From positions 248,001-312,000 of the forward strand of contig NZ_JAFMYV010000009.1 of assembly GCF_017353185.1 (NCBI RefSeq): DNA of 64,000 nt, written 5' to 3'. Origin of the DNA: Fibrella rubiginis (GTDB lineage: Bacteria; Bacteroidota; Bacteroidia; Cytophagales; Spirosomataceae). Numbering within the stretch: the first letter of the stretch is position 1; every line of letters starts with the position of its first letter. The notes beneath the pieces are model-generated. The model did not search any database. It saw only the letters and a program-made list of their open reading frames with translations, and was not told where the DNA came from. Position numbers and translations under genes: made by a program. Shown in pieces: positions 62,449 through 64,000 of the stretch.

Positions 62449-62577
62449 ATGAGCGAATGAGCGATTGAGTGAATAGCTTGGAGCGCTTCGCGCATATAAA
62501 AGCACATGCGCGAAGCGCTCCAAGCTATTCACTCAATCGCTCACCGATACGTCGGACCGTCACTCATTCACTAATTC
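62438..62577. repeat. Inverted repeat with 8-base units upstream of hemL
   Basis: Perfect inner arms 62461-62493 and 62508-62540 with tip GCTTCGCGC and a 14-base loop; outer arms TGAGTGAA / TGAGCGAA units, interrupted on the right by about 15 bases. The left arm includes the stop of the preceding gene. The right flank (CACCG..CGGACCGTCACT) also occurs in the fumC leader. Confidence 0.92.
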
Positions 62578-62582
62578 TCTTC

Positions 62583-63875
62583 ATGCTGAGCGAACAACTA
62601 TTTGAGAAAGCAAAAACGCTGATTCCGGGGGGCGTGAACTCACCCGTGCGGGCGTTTCGGGCGGTGGGGGGCAACCCGCTGTTTATTAAGTCGGCTAAAG
62701 GCGCGTACATCACCGACGAAGACGACCGGCAGTATATCGAACTGATCAACTCGTGGGGACCCATGATTCTGGGCCACGCGTTTGAGCCGGTCGAAAAAGC
62801 CGTGCGCGACGCCATTCAGCACTCGTTTTCGTTTGGCGCACCCACCCGCAAGGAGGTCGAGATGGCCGAACTGATCGTGAGCATGGTGCCGTCGGTGGAG
62901 AAGGTTCGGATGGTGAATTCGGGTACCGAAGCTACGATGGCGGCTATCCGGGTGGCACGGGGCTTTACCGGGCGCGATAAGCTGATTAAGTTCGAAGGCT
63001 GCTACCACGGCCACGGCGACTCGTTTCTGATCTCGGCGGGGAGTGGTGCCCTCACGATGGGTACACCTGATAGTCCCGGCGTGACTAAAGCCACGGCTCA
63101 CGATACGCTCACGATTCCGTATAATAACCTGGCAGCTGTGGAAGCCCTTATCGACGCCAATCATAACCAGATTGCCTGCCTCATTCTGGAACCCGTAGTA
63201 GGCAATATGGGCTGCGTCATCCCCGAACCGGGTTACCTGCAAGGCATCCGCGACCTGTGTACCAAACATGGGATCGTGCTTATTTTCGACGAGGTTATGA
63301 CAGGGTTCCGGCTGGCGAAAGGCGGCGCCCAGGAACGTTTCGGCATCATGCCCGACTTAACCACGATGGGTAAAATTATTGGTGGGGGTATGCCCGTGGG
63401 GGCCTACGGTGGCCGCACCGATATCATGAACATGGTGTCGCCCGCCGGGCCGGTCTATCAGGCGGGTACACTGTCGGGTAATCCCATTGCCATGTCGGCA
63501 GGGTTAGCCATGTTGCATTATCTGAACGACCACCCGGAGGTATACACACGCCTGGAAGAAATTGGCAGGCGGCTGGGCGACGGTTTCCGCAACAGCGCGG
63601 CGAAGCTGGGCCTGAACTACACCGTCAACCAGATCGGCTCGATGTTCACACTCTTCATGACCGACAAGCCCGTAACCGACCTCGATTCGGCCAAGACGTC
63701 TGACATCCCCCGTTTTGGCCGCTATTTCCACGCCATGCTCGACCGGGGCGTGTACCTGGCCCCCGCCCAATATGAAAGCCTGTTTGTCTCAACAGCCCTG
63801 ACGGATGATCTGATTGAGCAGGTGATTGTGGCGAACGAAGAAAGCTTAAAAGTAGTGATGAGTGATGAACGATAA
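62583..63875 (+). CDS. hemL: Glutamate-1-semialdehyde 2,1-aminomutase
   Basis: PLP enzyme making 5-aminolevulinate for haem by the C5 pathway; 430 aa from the ATG at 62583. Motifs: PGGVNSPVRAF, SWGPMILGHA, VNSGTEATMAAIRVAR, FEGCYHGHGD, IFDEVMTGFR and the PLP lysine K264 in TTMGKIIGGG. An upstream in-frame ATG at 62469 would add repeat-derived residues and is rejected. The last seven residues (VVMSDER) and the stop are encoded by the following repeat arm. Confidence 0.95.
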   Translation: MLSEQLFEKAKTLIPGGVNSPVRAFRAVGGNPLFIKSAKGAYITDEDDRQYIELINSWGPMILGHAFEPVEKAVRDAIQHSFSFGAPTRKEVEMAELIVSMVPSVEKVRMVNSGTEATMAAIRVARGFTGRDKLIKFEGCYHGHGDSFLISAGSGALTMGTPDSPGVTKATAHDTLTIPYNNLAAVEALIDANHNQIACLILEPVVGNMGCVIPEPGYLQGIRDLCTKHGIVLIFDEVMTGFRLAKGGAQERFGIMPDLTTMGKIIGGGMPVGAYGGRTDIMNMVSPAGPVYQAGTLSGNPIAMSAGLAMLHYLNDHPEVYTRLEEIGRRLGDGFRNSAAKLGLNYTVNQIGSMFTLFMTDKPVTDLDSAKTSDIPRFGRYFHAMLDRGVYLAPAQYESLFVSTALTDDLIEQVIVANEESLKVVMSDER

Positions 63876-63945
63876 ACGATGAGTTTGCTGCCGCAAGAGC
63901 AAGTACGCCTGCGGCAGCAAACTCATTGTTCATCACTTATCATTC
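63848..63945. repeat. Heptad-periodic inverted repeat overlapping the hemL end
   Basis: Left units GTGATGA / GTGATGA / ACGATAA / ACGATGA; right complement has three units. Tip GCTGCCGC (63887-63894) / GCGGCAGC (63911-63918), loop ending TACGCCT as in the repeats at 43.5 and 46.5 kb. Confidence 0.9.
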
Positions 63946-63954
63946 CCTTCAAAT

Positions 63955-64000
63955 ATGTACTTCTCCGTCATCATTCCCGTATACAACCGCCCCGACGAAT
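63955..64000 (+). CDS. Glycosyltransferase family 2, N-terminal fragment
   Basis: The window ends 15 codons into the gene. MYFSVIIPVYNRPDE is the standard opening of GT2 (GT-A fold) glycosyltransferases, used in cell-surface polysaccharide synthesis. Nothing more can be said. Confidence 0.7.
   Translation, partial: MYFSVIIPVYNRPDE

Noticed and set aside
62469..62582. Extended N-terminus of hemL
   Set aside because: It lies entirely in the inverted repeat; hemL proteins start near the ATG at 62583.

Overview
The window is GC-rich chromosomal DNA of a Bacteroidota member, most likely Cytophagales close to Spirosoma or Fibrella. Evidence: a TonB-dependent receptor paired with a DUF4249 lipoprotein, promoters of the Bacteroidota type (TTG, 19-20 bases, TAnnTTTG), genes without Shine-Dalgarno sequences, bS21, DUF4260 and sphingolipid-type PAP2 genes, and a Kai-like kaiC-kaiB-kaiB-histidine kinase operon. 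I see no rRNA, tRNA, CRISPR array, prophage or complete insertion sequence. The genus is an inference.

Layout. 1-12.4 kb: nucleosidase (cut by the window edge), nitrilase-family amidase, dienelactone hydrolase, fumarase, an AT-richer mrr-type restriction gene split by one in-frame stop, a DUF5009 membrane acyltransferase-like gene, a Crp remnant, HpcH/HpaI aldolase, Gfo/Idh/MocA oxidoreductase, small membrane proteins, RidA plus Crp/Fnr regulator, and an O-methyltransferase. 12.5-21 kb: lipoprotein, FMN-dependent alpha-hydroxy-acid oxidase, secreted serine hydrolase, secreted M20 amidohydrolase, malate:quinone oxidoreductase, glycosyltransferase 9. 20-30.8 kb: DUF4249/TonB receptor pair, ScyD-like propeller lipoprotein, sphingomyelin-synthase-like PAP2, adhesin-like surface protein, WrbA, membrane-anchored NUC1 nuclease, BaiN-type flavoprotein. 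30.9-36.2 kb: a large sortilin/BNR-repeat protein and an arsR-arsM-arsC cluster. 36.2-42.4 kb: RluE, NadR-like kinase, the Kai-like operon, Ppx/GppA and rpsU. 42.5-50 kb: XerC/D, moaC-mobA, hisC, an outer-membrane barrel and a UvrD/AddA-like helicase. 50-64 kb: PAP2 phosphatase, metF, DUF2846, DinB/MarR divergent pair, DUF4442-esterase pair, PolX/PHP, pyrG, yidC, a TPR/periplasmic-binding protein, hemL and the start of a family 2 glycosyltransferase.

The strongest unexplained signal is between the genes. At least seven intergenic inverted repeats have arms built from degenerate 7-base units (one further pair uses 8-base units) that end in one of a few GC-rich hairpin tips. Different arm vocabularies occur with different tips, and the arms often begin at or contain the stop codon of the flanking gene. 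Separate repeat families are also present: a 134-base-arm inverted repeat at 29162-29475 and a short dispersed element near 7.7, 27.9 and 34.3 kb. These look like non-autonomous REP/MITE-like or STRR-like elements with a possible role in mRNA 3' ends.

Other points worth attention: substituted catalytic positions in the PolX polymerase domain and in the helicase nuclease domain, two candidate ArsR operators, and the nonsense codon in mrr.
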